From Psilocybe azurescens (Eukaryota; Basidiomycota; Agaricomycetes; Agaricales; Agrocybaceae), in the NCBI GenBank assembly GCA_023853785.1, contig JAJIRX010000622.1:744001-808000 (forward strand): a DNA stretch of 64,000 nucleotides, written 5' to 3'. The notes under the pieces are model-generated. The model was given only the letters and a program-made list of their open reading frames with translations. It ran no database searches and was not told the DNA's origin. Shown piece after piece: positions 35,569-47,184 of the stretch; position 1 is the first letter of the stretch, and every line of letters begins with the position of its first letter. The translations under genes and the position numbers were made by a program.

Positions 35569-36542
35569 GCCAGGATCCAGTGTGCTTACACGCTTCGACT
35601 TGGGGCCAATACTTCGCCCGCCTACAAAAATCTGCGTTTGCCGTCAGTGGCCGTCTTCTATTGGTTTGGTTTTTCTTCACGATTTGGCCCGGGTTCCCCC
35701 CCTCTAACTATGAAATGAAGGGCTTTGTGGGTGGATCTATGATGTGTTGAGAGAGGTAGAGCTAATAGGGACTGACCTCGACACGCTCGATGGCAGGCGG
35801 ACAGATAATTACGATATCAGGTAGTATGCCATCTATAGGTAGCATGTAGAATACCAGAGGAGTTTACAGGTCGTATCAGACATGGGTAATCTAATTTATT
35901 CTAGTGCTCGAAGGCGAGGCGAGGAGACTGCAACTATAGGGCACTTGGGCGTGAGAGGCCGATATCGATCCTAGGCCTATTGATAGGCAGCAGGCTTCAA
36001 GCTTGCTTTGTGCGATCATGATATAAATACTGGAATATTACGTCTCCTGGACAGAATCCACAGGTCACTACAGTGGGTGTGAAAAGCTGACGGCCTCGGA
36101 AAACCTCACGGGCAAATTTGGAGAAGACATGCGAAAGGGAGTCTTTTGTAGGCCTAGGCAAGTATGAGTGGATACACACCTTCGTCAAATCTGTTCAGAA
36201 AAGCGGACCAAAAATAGTTTGAAGGCAATGGCAAAGGGACTCTCACGGAGATTTTGGTCATTGAATGAGCTGATAAAGATGCTAAATCTCTACCAGATGG
36301 CTAGCCACAACGGAGGATAATCACAAAAAGCCATTATCTTACATAGGACTGACACATGATTCTGGAGGCGACATCCTCGACTCGAGAACTACTCGAGTAT
36401 GCCCCGTCTTGCTACGTAGCAAGCACTCTTACTCACAACCTGACGGTACGAGAACATAGATCGTCCCATATATCACAATCCCACTAAATGTCAATTAATC
36501 TCTAAGAGCACATCAACTATAACAGAATAAGTGGTTTCATGC
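35569..36542. other. Intergenic region
   Basis: No gene supported. Serves as the shared 3' region of the convergent GH5 and small secreted protein genes. Confidence 0.4.
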
Positions 36543-37024
36543 TCAATAGTAACACAGTCCTTTCACTGTATTTCCCAGCAAAAGCATCTGCCTCGGCCCA
36601 TAGCATCTGCCATTGAATTTCCATCCGTGACCACGAAGATGCGCACATTCAGGACCACTGACATTGTGCTCTGGGCTACCACTACTGCAACTGCAAGAGG
36701 GTGACAATATAAATCAATCTGATCAGAATAAAAACGTGGTGCTGTACTCACTCCCCGTTAGGAGGTGCACGGGCAACTAAGAGAGCACGGGTCTCGAATT
36801 CTGTCCTTAGCCCACGGGCTTCAAGTTCATTGTCGAGTTCGTGACGTGCAACGATAGAATCCATGTTGTTCTGTACAACAAATTCGTGAGAAAATATGGA
36901 TATGCCAATAGCGAGGAGACGTCTATGGAAAAGACTGTCATAGAATTCTAACCTCATAGGCAGCTAGGGCAGTAGAGCTGACAAGGAGAGTAGCAACAGC
37001 AAAAATATTGAGGGAGAAATGCAT
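36543..37024 (-). CDS. Small secreted cysteine-containing protein
   Basis: Three exons (37024-36953, 36870-36752, 36690-36543) make about 112 residues. Exon 1 is a signal peptide (MHFSLNIFAVATLLVSSTAL). Exon 2 is a charged pro-region with alternating R/E/L motifs (HELDNELEARGLRTEFETR), similar in style to the pro-region of the acyl-CoA-binding protein at 30787-31678. Exon 3 holds the predicted mature part with four Cys (DCSSGSPEHN, GPECAHL, NGRCYGP, KGLCYY). If intron 2 is not removed the protein ends after PPNGE at 65 residues. No homologous family is recognised. It could be an effector-like or antimicrobial-type peptide, but that is only inferred from size, signal and Cys content. Confidence 0.6.
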
Positions 37025-39064
37025 GTTGTAAATTCTGCGGGACAGTCAATTAGGAGGGTTGCTGAATGGCATAAAAGTCACAAGCAGACGTACATTGAGT
37101 TGAGAGGTTTGAGATTGGAGGGCGCAGCCCAAAGTTGTGTGTGTTAAGATGAGAAAAGGAGTTGAGGAAATGCACCAGGCGCTTCTGAAGATGTCAAGCT
37201 GAATATATCAGCCTTTTATACCTATTTTCCACTGCGAGTTTTCATGTCGGGCTTCAAGGCTCTGCTTAAACGAGCAGCTCCAAATCTCGCTGGATTCAGG
37301 GACTGCTGTCTGTCGTAATATTGAACTATAAACTGGCAGATTGATATCAATGAGCAACAGTCTGCAACGATGCATTGTTTCTCGCTTCGTACTACTACTG
37401 CAAAATGACTTGGAAAAAATCCATTACATCTCTCTGACATCATGGCTAAGAGAGACCAAGTACTATTGTACGAGGCAATTAGTACACGCCCGCTATGCCC
37501 TACAACGTCGTCCAAATTGACGTTCACAGAGGATACTATTTGGTTGTCTTAGTAACATACACTCGTTGCAAACAACCCTAGCTGGCCATGCGTGGCATCG
37601 TCTTCTGTTCTTTTGCGACATGCTTCATCAGAGATCATTTGAGCAACATTTGAGCGCCCAAAAGAGAGCACATATTTGATCAGATCAAACTTTCTGACTC
37701 CGACCACTGACATATTAGTGAGAGTTACGGAAGAGCTACAACCTTCAAACCCGTCTGGACGGTTCTACGGTTGAAGTACGTTCCGTGGATATCTCGAGCG
37801 TTTGCTCATTTATGTCAGACGCCTTCCTTCAGCGTGTTGCAATGGTCTCGAAAAATTTTCTCGAACCATGGTACGACACAACGTTTGCATAACACAAACG
37901 CGCTCAATCCCTCGCTGACTTTAAGTATAATTTACATACACTTCATTCTTGGATTAATCCATGAGTGCGTTTTTACTGAATGATGGGGAGATTGTTGCCA
38001 GAAAGGGGCCCGAGTTGCTGGAAAGGGGGCATACGTATGATAAATAGGATCTGAAAAAGCTTAGATTTCTTCATTGGCTCTCGAGCTTCTATCACGCTAG
38101 GGCAGCGACTAGAGACAGAAAATGATGTAACAATCGGGATGTCCACATGTGCATAACGAGACACCGAGAAGGCCTGACGCATCTATTGCAAGTGCAAGGT
38201 TCAAATAGACCCAGATAGAGTTTTTTTAGAACAAAGTATCCCCCGACAATGGAAATCTGACAGCTGTCTGAACTCAACGCAGGGTGTGCAAGGTCGGACT
38301 TTCGCAATTCAGATCGTTCTGGACGGTGGCCAGTAAATCGTCCGAAATGGCTCGACGAGTGGTATATCGCCAATCTTGAGGTAGTGACTATGTGTCTGCT
38401 CGGACTCTTACTACTTGTAAGTTGCGGTGTCACTCTATCGAATAACAAAGCGGCCAAAAGAGAGTAAAGGGCTACTAAACTTGGGATGTGTGACATCAGT
38501 ATCCAGGAAACCCGAGCCTTCATTTGGAATGCCGCTCAAAGACAACGCGACGTTTTTTCACGGCGTAAAGTCCTAAAACGTGGACCTGGTTGGCAGTACA
38601 GGTATGCAGGAGCCTGCAGAGATTGTTGTGCTAATGTAAATGAATCCTTCCCCATTTGGAATCTGTGGGTGCCAGGTGCGAGACTTTTATTTCTCAGGAT
38701 CTGTTTCTTAGTTATTAAGTAGATGATACGTAGTCCAGGGATCCGACCGTCAATATGGAACGTGAACTCTGAATGAGAATGATAATAGGGCTGGTTAAAG
38801 CAACAGAGACAACAGCGACAAAAAGCACTACAATAATTGTACGTACAAGTAAAGAAAGAAAGTACCCAGATACAGTTTAAAAGGAGAAGAGAGTGGCAGA
38901 GATAAGTATTCAACGGACTTTGCAGCGACGAGAACCCAGGAGAAAACATGCGGGGCTGGGGGATGATGACGACGACGGCGGCGGTGATGATTATAGCAGA
39001 GGGAGAGCAACTAGTGGGTCCGGGGAGTAGAGTGGTGGGGGAAGAGACACAATCTCAAAGGCTG
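37025..39064. other. Gene-poor stretch
   Basis: About 2 kb with no gene I can support. A TATAAAAG (37213-37220, minus) lies 189 bp before the small secreted protein start and may be its core promoter, which would imply a long or spliced leader. Confidence 0.4.
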
Positions 39065-40405
39065 TCAGTATGGTTGAGGAAAGCCAGGTAGCCCCTGTAA
39101 TGCGGCGTTCGTCGCCTCTCTGACACGGCGCTTACTCGCTAGGTCACCAGATTGTCGGTATCCAGCAAAAACTTCTCGCAGTTGAAATAAGGAAGCTGCC
39201 ACCGAGTCTACAGAAAGAATGATGTCAACCGTTTCAGCACGGCAGACATGAGAATACAGCTACCACATACCGAAGTTGTTCTCTGCTTCTTTTGAAGCTA
39301 TTAAGATATAAATAGCTCAGTAAGCATATAACCCTTTATCTCGAAGAAACATATATGAAAGAAGGAAGATAAGACACGATAGCGTCAGGTACCGCTAGTC
39401 AGTTGGACAGACAGCCACTCTTTCATAGAAGAAGAGAGGCAAGAAACGCTATATTATAGGGGATCCTAAGAAAAAAAGCAGAGCTTGTGCACTCACCCCT
39501 TGCAGCCTGGCGCCCTCCTGCTGGATCTGCGCCACATAATATGCTCCATACGCCATCCCCGCGCCCATCTGTGCGCTCAGCTCCCCGACACGAGCGCTAA
39601 GCTCCCCCTTCCGCGCCTCCCAGGCGCGCATGAGCGCCTCGAACGAGCCGAGGAGTTGCTTCCACGCGTAATTGTCCCAAGCCTCGATCTCCGCCTTGTG
39701 AGTGCGGATATAGTCGCGCGGATGCTGTTCCCCTGATGCGGAGACGCCGTATGAGCCAGTCGATGCGTTCGTCGATGCCGCCGAGGCGCCTGTGCTCATG
39801 TTCTGACCCATGCCTGCTCCACCTAGCTGACCCAGACCCTGCTGTTGGCTTTGGTTCTGGTTCTGGTTCGCATCGCCCCAGCCTTGCCCTATGGACGAGT
39901 ACGGATCAAACTGGGCGATATACCCTGGATTACTTTGCAGCTGCTGCTGCGCGGGGTTGTAAGCGTTCGGGTTGTCCTGCGGCTGTTGCTGGCCTTGGAG
40001 ATAGCCATAGCTGCTCCCGCTGACATGCGCTGCGAGCTGCTGTCCAAAAGCTACTTGAAGGCTGGAAGGGCCCTCCTCCTCCTGTCTGTGATGGGTATGA
40101 TTGGACCCCCGGCGATAGATATCCGCCACCCATTGACATGCCACCCATCTGTTGTGGCTGCTGTTGCTGTGCATACCCCATATTCATCTGTGGCTGCTGC
40201 TGTGGATACTGCTGATACATCCCTTGCTGCTGCTGCTGCGGACTCACAAGACTCGTCCCTCCGTTACCCCATGAGCCACCATATTGCTGCTGATTTGTGG
40301 GGGTGGAGTCGAGAGGTCTGGAAATCGTGCGCTTGGATTAGTTCCGCCATCAGCGATGAAGGGGTTGTTCGTCAAGGGCTGGCTAGTACTGTAGCCGGCA
40401 TACAT
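39065..40405 (-). CDS. Gln/Gly-rich protein with conserved helical C-terminal domain (unknown function)
   Basis: The start at 40405 gives MYAGYSTSQPLTNNPFIADG, followed by a low-complexity region of Gln, Gly, Ser, Pro and Met (about 250 residues). A conserved-looking C-terminal part follows: HPRDYIRTHKAEIEAWDNYA, WKQLLGSFEALMRAWEARK, then over two short introns SKEAENNFG and DSVAASLFQLREVFAGYRQS, ending PGFPQPY at 39065. The frame needs three corrections: a missing C in the run at 40299-40303, a shift near 40035-40085 (an extra base or two missing), and a missing G beside the donor at about 39495. The helical block may mediate protein contacts. The family is not recognised. Confidence 0.6.
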
Positions 40406-40824
40406 CGATGGAACGGAGAGACCTGAAGTACTGAGTAATAGGATGAGTCTAAGGACATGACTGCGTATTAACCCTGGCCTTGTCCGAATGACCGAATCGG
40501 CGGCGCATACTTACGGTCACGTGTCGTAATCTATCTCCTAATTACATGTCATCGTCGGTACCTGTAACCTGGTATACCACTCCACAAAGCTGGATATTTG
40601 GGATCCTGGTTGCATTAGACTACATATCATATATTTATTATACAGCACCTGAGACCATGTCATGATTATCGGCCCCAGTATCAATATTGTCCGACCGAGA
40701 TGTTGAAAGTTTCATAATAAGTGGGGACCATAAAGTTTCGTGAAAGAGGAAGGTCATCATGAAATAAAAGTCGAAGACAGATCGTATCCCGAATACGAGT
40801 AATACTGTATTTCGTCGATGCTTC

Positions 40825-41677
40825 TCAAAGCCTTCGTTTCCGCGACACTTTCGGCACGGGAATCAATCCGAGCAATCCGAACGTCAGAGCATAGAAGGCG
40901 GACACTGCGCGGCAGATTATTAAATGAAACAGGCAGAATGATGGGTCGCTAGCTCACCTCCTATGGTACCTTTCACGTATCCCAAAGCCGACCATTGACC
41001 CAGTGTACTCACGGCTAGTAACCAACCAACTACAATAGACCCCGTTAAGACCTTGTGTAGAGTTCTAAAGTGAACAACGATGTCTGTATTTCCACTGAGA
41101 GGATAGCTTACGGGTATCACTGAAGAAAGGATTCCTGATTCTCTCCAAGTCTGATACTATGAGAGCAGGACATTTACAGTCAGCTTGGAGTAGAGATAAA
41201 AAGAAGGCAGCGTACATCAGGCTCCTCGCCTGTTATCCATGGCATTAGGAGCACATAGAGGAACAGGGTAACGGTCATGAAACCCAGACCCGACGCTCCA
41301 AATCCAGCAAGACTTCACTCCCGAAAGTTTCATATGGCCGCAGCGAGGTAGCGAGAAAATATGTGAATTCGGAGAAAAGGCAGATATCGTCAGATGAACG
41401 GTCATGAGCAAAAGTAATGAAAGACTAACCGAGCCCACGAGCCTCCATTGCCCTGGATAATCTTCCAAAAGTCGTTCAAAGTCCCAAGATAATATGTTAT
41501 AGCTGCCCCAGGAAGTACGAGCTTAAGCTGCCGCAGGGTATGTTGTGTCCACGGTACGTGTCTCACTTTCGTCTTCGTCGTCGTCGTTACGCCTGGCGGT
41601 GGTGCTGCAACTGACTTGGATCCCGAGGCGAACTGGGAGTGTGATTGGGAGATTGAAGTTGAAGTTGATACAGACAT
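40825..41677 (-). CDS. Small polytopic membrane protein (unknown function)
   Basis: The start at 41677 gives a Ser/Thr-rich N-terminus (MSVSTSTSISQSHSQ), then VPWTQHTLRQLKLVLPGA. Membrane segments come from later exons: SGLGFMTVTLFLYVLLMPWI, TGSIVVGWLLAVSTLGQW and VSAFYALTFGLLGLIPV, and the protein ends in the basic VSRKRRL at 40825. The junction between the second and third exon is off by one base unless one C before the donor is surplus. About 210 residues and three to four membrane helices. I do not recognise the family; the basic tail after the last helix fits an endomembrane protein. Confidence 0.55.
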
Positions 41678-43106
41678 TGGTGTATCGAGATGTACGCGGC
41701 TTCGATATATCTAACGAAAGTCCGTTTGGGAGGTCGAGTACGATATGCAATGAAGTGTACAGTAAAGAGTTTTCTGTCCGAGGGGTCTGTACTTTGGGGT
41801 TTCTGTTTATCACATGCCTACCCCATCGCACGTGTCACACATCATTTCACTCGCACGATGCACTGGGGCCATTAATTTTGTCCAGCTTCCTCCATCTGCT
41901 CAGTGCTGCCTTCCACTTACATTGAAAACTCCAACGGCCTCTAAACTTGGTCTAGGACCTAGTTTTTCAAATACTTCTAATGCGACATCGATTCCAGGTT
42001 CAAACTTATACCATAATTCGGGACAAACTCCACATCTAGTGTTGAGCTTGTGAATAACTGGAGAGCATTCAAAAGTTTCGCCGAGTTCAATCATGGTCAA
42101 CGTTAATCGATAATCATTGGAGGTTACATTCATGTTTGTTGAGTCTTATTATGATTCGGATACACTTGCTACTTGCATTACGCACACCAACATGACCATG
42201 ACTTGAAGAGAACAAGTTGGACCACACTGGCAATGACGAATCGATCCACTTAAGAGTATTTTAAAGCACCCCGTTGGCCACCTTTAAAACCATTGAAAGG
42301 GATCACACAGGATCCGGATTGTTTCGCATACGTTCAAGGATATCTACTCGAGTCCATGGTGCACGGGAACGTCCACAGCTACCCTGGACGAACCTGTCGC
42401 AATAAATTGCTCACAGCCCACAGTCACGAATATTTGCACGTTTCAGACCTCGGGGGGCAAGCCAGATGTGTTTCTTTGTGCCTATGTCAGTTATACGTCA
42501 TGCAAACCTCCAGCTGTTGTAAGGGTTGAATTAGTTGCGTATATGTTCAATTCTACGCGCGAGTCCAAACAAGCTTTGAGGGGACTCAAGGGGACCCTGC
42601 TTGTACGACATTGTACGCATGTATTCAAAAGCCAGATCTCTGGACCCCTAGTTTGTTGAAACTGGGCTTTGTCTTTCCAGGCCCCTGGATTGTTATGGAG
42701 CCGTACTGCTTGACTCATCCCATGTCCACGTACGTACGTTCCTTTATGGATTTTAACTCCGCAGCAATTAAACGGATAAACACGCTTCAAGTACACATGT
42801 AGTCTCTAAAAACTCCTTGCTTGATTCCTTCTGATTGGCGCCTCTACTTCGAATTAACACTGACAACGCACAGGACGCTATTGCATGATGTATCTTCCAA
42901 AATAACAGATCATTCAGCGAGCTGCAGATTTTATGGTACTCAGAGGGGATTGGCGTCGGGATTTGCATGGGAAGATATCATGTCTAGAAGTTGACATGAT
43001 ACATATCGGAGGTTGCGGGCGCGACCATTATGAAACCTGTGTATATAAGCACAGAGTTAGAAGCGTGTATCGGATGCATATTATCTGGGTCCCATCGCCC
43101 TCTAGC
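41678..43106. other. Intergenic region
   Basis: No gene supported; open frames are short and without recognisable motifs. The membrane protein gene and the 7TM gene diverge from it, so two promoters are expected. Confidence 0.4.
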
Positions 43107-44417
43107 ATGTCTGTTCTAGGCATGGATCCCAGGATCATCACCATTTCAGATGAAAAAGCTATAATCAGTGCAGCTCTCAACTCCTGTATGGTCCTTCTGT
43201 TTCTAATGGGTACGAATATCACACTCTGGCTTCGTTTTTTGAGACAACTCATACATAGTTAGGTATCTACACTATGGTTTATGCTGGTACTATGTACCTT
43301 TACCGTAAGTTTTACGCTTGCTTCGACTAGAAAGGAGCATTGACAGCCTTCATAGTGTCCAATAAAACCCCGAGCGCAAGCCGTCGCCTAATAGTGGCTG
43401 TCATCTCTACTTTATATGTGTCGTGTCTGGCGATATCAATACTTCAATGGTACTTCTTGCAACTGTCAGTGGTAAGCAATGGAGAGAGTCGGACAGCCAT
43501 CTACCTTTCTGTGTTAGCGAACGGGCCTCGGTGGTCGTATATGCTGTTCAACTTGCTCTTTTACGGCCTGTTTGTCGTGGCCGATGGGCTGTTGGTTAGC
43601 ACGACAACAAAATCCCCATATGAATCACACTCTTATTGGTGCATTATAGATTTGGAGATGTTACCACGTCTGGGGTCGATCAGTCATTATACTATCGGTT
43701 TTGCTAACATTTTTGTCGCAGAATTAGGTGAGTCCGTCGCATGAACGATCCATTCTTCTCATCTAAATTTGAAAATAACTTCAAGGTCTCTTCGTCACTG
43801 AGGTCGTCATCGCGGGCTTGAATGGTTTCGAGAGAACCACCGCACAATTCTCTCTCGCAAACAAAGTCCGGGGTGCTCTGTATTTTACGTCCTTTGGCAC
43901 CACAATTGTCACCACATTCCTTATTGCATACAGGATACATTGTGCTTACGCTCACGAGAAATTCTCTTCAAACCACTGGCTAAAGCATCTGGTGGTAGTC
44001 TTGCTCGAGTCGGCCGCCATTTATTCCCTTGTGATCCTCGCCTACGCGATCGGTAACACGACTCCTACCAGCTCAGTGGAGGAATCTTCTGTGCGAAGTG
44101 CAGCGATGTATCTGGAAACGATTGTCGCTATCACTGGAGTATGTCCTACATGCATACCGAGATGTTCAATCACGGCTAAAACACAGAATTAGGGTATGGC
44201 TCCAACTGTCGTAGTTGCCAGGATTGCCGTCACCTATCCTAACAATACGGCTAATGCCAATGCATCGAATCACATATCCGCAATCCAGTTTCAGACCCAA
44301 GGTGTCACTGGTGAGGGTATTCGGGAAACGGTTGAAGAAGACTATTTTGCAAGTCTGGGTGATAGCGGTTATAATTTAGGCCAGACAGATAGAAAGAAGG
44401 TGGAGCAAGATGTATGA
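43107..44417 (+). CDS. Seven-transmembrane receptor-like protein (agaricomycete type)
   Basis: Exons give an N-terminus MSVLGMDPRIITISDEKAII and a series of hydrophobic helices: ALNSCMVLLFLMG, IYTMVYAGTMYLYR, LIVAVISTLYVSCLAISI, WSYMLFNLLFYGLFVVADGL, IWRCYHVWGRSVIILSVLL, ALYFTSFGTTIVTTFLIAYR, VVVLLESAAIYSLVILAYAI and a last one near APTVVVARI. The DGLLIWRCYHVWG motif at the end of the fourth helix is typical of a large family of agaricomycete 7TM proteins annotated only as membrane proteins. The cytosolic tail is about 60 residues. One base appears missing at the exon end near 43724 (CAGAATTAG). Signalling function is assumed from topology only. Confidence 0.7.
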
Positions 44418-44924
44418 AGACAACGACGATCATGGGACGGGTCGGATTTGGGACGGATGAAGCTGCCATCATGCGCACGGTCCTTCAAGCAGAACAGTGT
44501 GGGGATTTAAAGCCAGGGGCCAACGTTGAACACAAGTTGAACAATTGATAAAAGAGGCCTCATCACAGCGATACTAGGCTGTGGCTGGATGATGCTCAGG
44601 TTGTATGTAACTCGTGCGCGTGAGGTATCGAGGCTGTGAGCGAAGGTGTTATGGCTCATGCAACACTACTACTAGATATACTAGGCTGTGACGGAGGGGA
44701 AATATATAAACTTCCGTTGGTAAGCTGTTTCTTATTTTGATAGTGGTAAACTAAATGTTGAATACCATAATAGTGGGTTATTCTTGGACACGTCAAAGCT
44801 TTAACTGCGCCATGTGTCTGGTATATAAATAAATTACAGCGTCCTCGTTACACAAACCATCTGTAACTGGTATCATGGATACTTCCATAGGTCTTCCACA
44901 CATTCATCGCGCCGAAGGATATAA
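44418..44924. other. Intergenic region
   Basis: Convergent 3' region between the 7TM gene and the SH3 gene; no coding signal seen. Confidence 0.4.
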
Positions 44925-45783
44925 TCAGAAAATGGCTCGGACCAGTCCTCCACCAATTGCAGAGCCTGTTATCATATGCGATAAGAAGAAAACTTGAAGA
45001 CAGAAAGAGACAGATATTCTTACCCGCGCCAAAACCGACACCTCCGACAGCAGAATGTGCCAACTTGATATATGTTGACGTGAATAACAGAGACAGGACC
45101 ATAATGCCACACTACTCACAGTGCTTTTATATTTGCCGTATTTGTCTTTCTTAGCTTCAGTCCCTGCCTGTTCTTGCAGACCCACTGAATTGACGCCTTG
45201 GCCAGGGGGTGGAGGCATATTGGTGCCATGCATAGCGGCGCCGAAGGGCTTATACGCCTTGGTGGGTGCAGGTGCGCCATTCGGGGCCGGCATTTGGACC
45301 TCGGGCAGTTTCTCGACGTATGTTGATGGGAAAAGGCCCTGCTTGCCGTGCACTCTGCCAGTCCACCAGTCGGCGTTGGTCTCCTCTACAATTTCTACGA
45401 CATCTCCAGGTGCGAAGGCCAAGTCATCGGCGTCCTGTGAGAAATCTGATTAGCAGACACACAGTGGTGACTTCTACGAGATTTACATCACCCTGGTAGG
45501 CCCATAGTGCCTTTGCCTTGGGAAGCGACGAGGACGGTGGAGCGGGTACAGCACGAGGAGCTGGGGTTCTATTGAATCCCATATTAGAGACACGGTTTGC
45601 CAGGGATGAAAGCGCTCCAGAGCTCTGATTAGTGGCCTGATTCGAGTTCGGCAGTTTCGTCAAGATAGCAGAGGCATCTGACTGCGAAATATAGTTCTGA
45701 GAAGCTAGGAAATTGACATTTTGCTCTATCTGTGAGACGACATGGGCAAGGAGAGCAGCAGTCTGGGGATCTTGAGGGGACAT
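44925..45783 (-). CDS. SH3-domain protein of the Lsb1/Pin3 type, paralog 1
   Basis: Exons give an N-terminal helical region (AALLAHVVSQIEQNVNFLAS, YISQSDASAILTKLP), an SH3 domain (KAKALWAYQGDDADDLAFAP, GDVVEIVEETNADWWTGRV, HGKQGLFPSTYVEKLP), a Pro-rich linker and a Gly-rich C-terminus ([14 protein letters not shown], then AIGGGLVRAIF and stop). The ALYDY-like, WWTGR and FPSTYV motifs are the standard SH3 ligand-binding surface. In yeast, proteins of this architecture bind Las17/WASP and regulate actin assembly. All junctions keep phase. A paralog lies at 53934-54926 in opposite orientation. Confidence 0.85.
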
Positions 45784-45951
45784 TGTTGTGGATGAAAGAA
45801 AAGGACAACAAAGTTGTGTAAGCCGCCTCCTAGTCACTCACTGATGGCAGATGCCGCTGCCGAAACGGACTTGGACCCTGGCAATTGTGGCTGTTCGATC
45901 AGGAAACAAAACCTAACCCTACAATTTCGTTTTCTCTCTCAAACGCACTTA
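45784..45951. promoter_or_regulatory. Divergent promoter between SH3 paralog 1 and pICln
   Basis: Only 168 bp separate the two start codons, so the genes must share or overlap promoters. Confidence 0.5.
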
Positions 45952-46908
45952 ATGCCTTCCGTCAATCTCATAACAGCTTTGCCAAACTTCGTAACCCAGG
46001 AGGAGCACACTGCCTTGGTAGCCTCGACACCGAATTCCTTCAGTGACATTCCGGCAGTTATCAAACACAAGGAAGAAAATGTAACGGTCACCTTGGACCC
46101 ACCTCTCGAGAACTTCTCAAACGAAAATGCAATCCAAGGAACGTTATATGTATTGACAAGGTCAAATCGGCATTTAAAGCTTTGATATATTCGAATATAA
46201 CTAACTGGTACGACAATACAGTGCATTGATCTTCATGGCCACCAATGGAACAGGTTTCTCAATCGAATACCCAGTGATAACTCTGCATGCAGTCTCCCGC
46301 GGAGAATCAGGACCATCGATATATTGCCAGCTTGACGAAAGCTTCGGCACTGAGAACGCAGCAGCCGTAGCTGACGACGATGCCGTCACGGATATGCGCG
46401 AACTCACCATCGTTCCACAAAACGCTCAGTCGCGTACGTCCCGTTTCAAGTTTAAAATATATCTGCATCGCTTATTCTAACTATGGACGCGAACCCATAT
46501 CTCTATCTCTCTTGATCTAGTTGAAACTATATTCGAATCCCTGTCACTATGTGCTTCTCTGCACCCCGATCCTCATGATGACGAAGACGATCTCGATGAC
46601 GCGTTCGTTGATCTCAACGGGTCGCCATTCGAAACCTTCAACGGAGATGAGAACGAAGAGCTCAGCGAAGTCGGGAGGGTGCGCAGCGATTTCCTCAATG
46701 ACAATCGATTTGCACCGTACTAGATCACATTCTTACGGCTTTGTTATCGTGATTACAGGCAGCTCTCGCCCACCTTGAGTCAATCATTTACGACCCCCAT
46801 AAACTCCAACCAGAGGAAGAGGAGGAAGAGGAAGATGAAGAGGGCGATGATACCAGTGCGAAGAAAGAACACGTTGCAGAGACGACAACGATAGAGGAGA
46901 AAAAATGA
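45952..46908 (+). CDS. pICln-like protein (methylosome subunit, CLNS1A/Icln family)
   Basis: Exons give MPSVNLITALPNFVTQEEHT, ENAIQGTLYVLTS, ALIFMATNGTGFSIEYPVIT, LHAVSRGESGPSIYCQLDES, an acidic loop, MRELTIVPQN, LETIFESLSLCASLHPDP, DLDDAFVDLNG and AALAHLESIIYDP, then an acidic tail. The PH-like core with GFSIEYP-ITLHAVSR and an acidic loop is the pICln signature. pICln holds Sm proteins for PRMT5 methylation and snRNP assembly. As read, the protein stops at 46906-46908 right after a run of six A (46900-46905). One more A would extend it through MMMDQMIDLDNE, so the true C-terminus is probably slightly longer. Confidence 0.88.
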
Positions 46909-47184
46909 TGATGGACCAGATGATCGATTTGGATAACGAGGTTATTGTACGTCTCAGCTCTCGCAAAAGCTTCATATTACAACTTGAATCCGCACGAAGA
47001 CCAAGAATATACTTAGATTTTACTGCGATTTGCTAACTGAACGAGGCGCTTTTGGGGAGATCTGATTACAGGTTTGGCGACCTTAACTACTGAGAGCAGG
47101 CAAAGCTAATTCTACAAAAGCAAGAAAACAAGACAAAATGAAGAAAAAGAAAAAAAAGTAGACACGATTATTTATTTATTTCAT

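Noticed and set aside
36543..36751. Small secreted protein ending at 65 residues (PPNGE stop)
   Set aside because: A GTGAGT...TTGCAG intron gives a longer Cys-containing protein in phase; kept as the preferred model but the short form is not excluded.
38092..38523. 143-codon minus-strand frame
   Set aside because: No recognisable motif, no introns, no paralog in the window; likely chance.
41545..41925. 126-codon plus-strand frame
   Set aside because: Largely antisense to the first exon of the membrane protein gene.
43290..43330. Frameshift in the 7TM gene after MYLY
   Set aside because: Using the acceptor GAAAG just before GAGCATTG keeps phase, so no lesion is needed.
44140..44200. Stop in the 7TM gene near GVCPTC
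   Set aside because: An intron from GTATGT to AATTAG restores the frame into GMAPTVVVARI.
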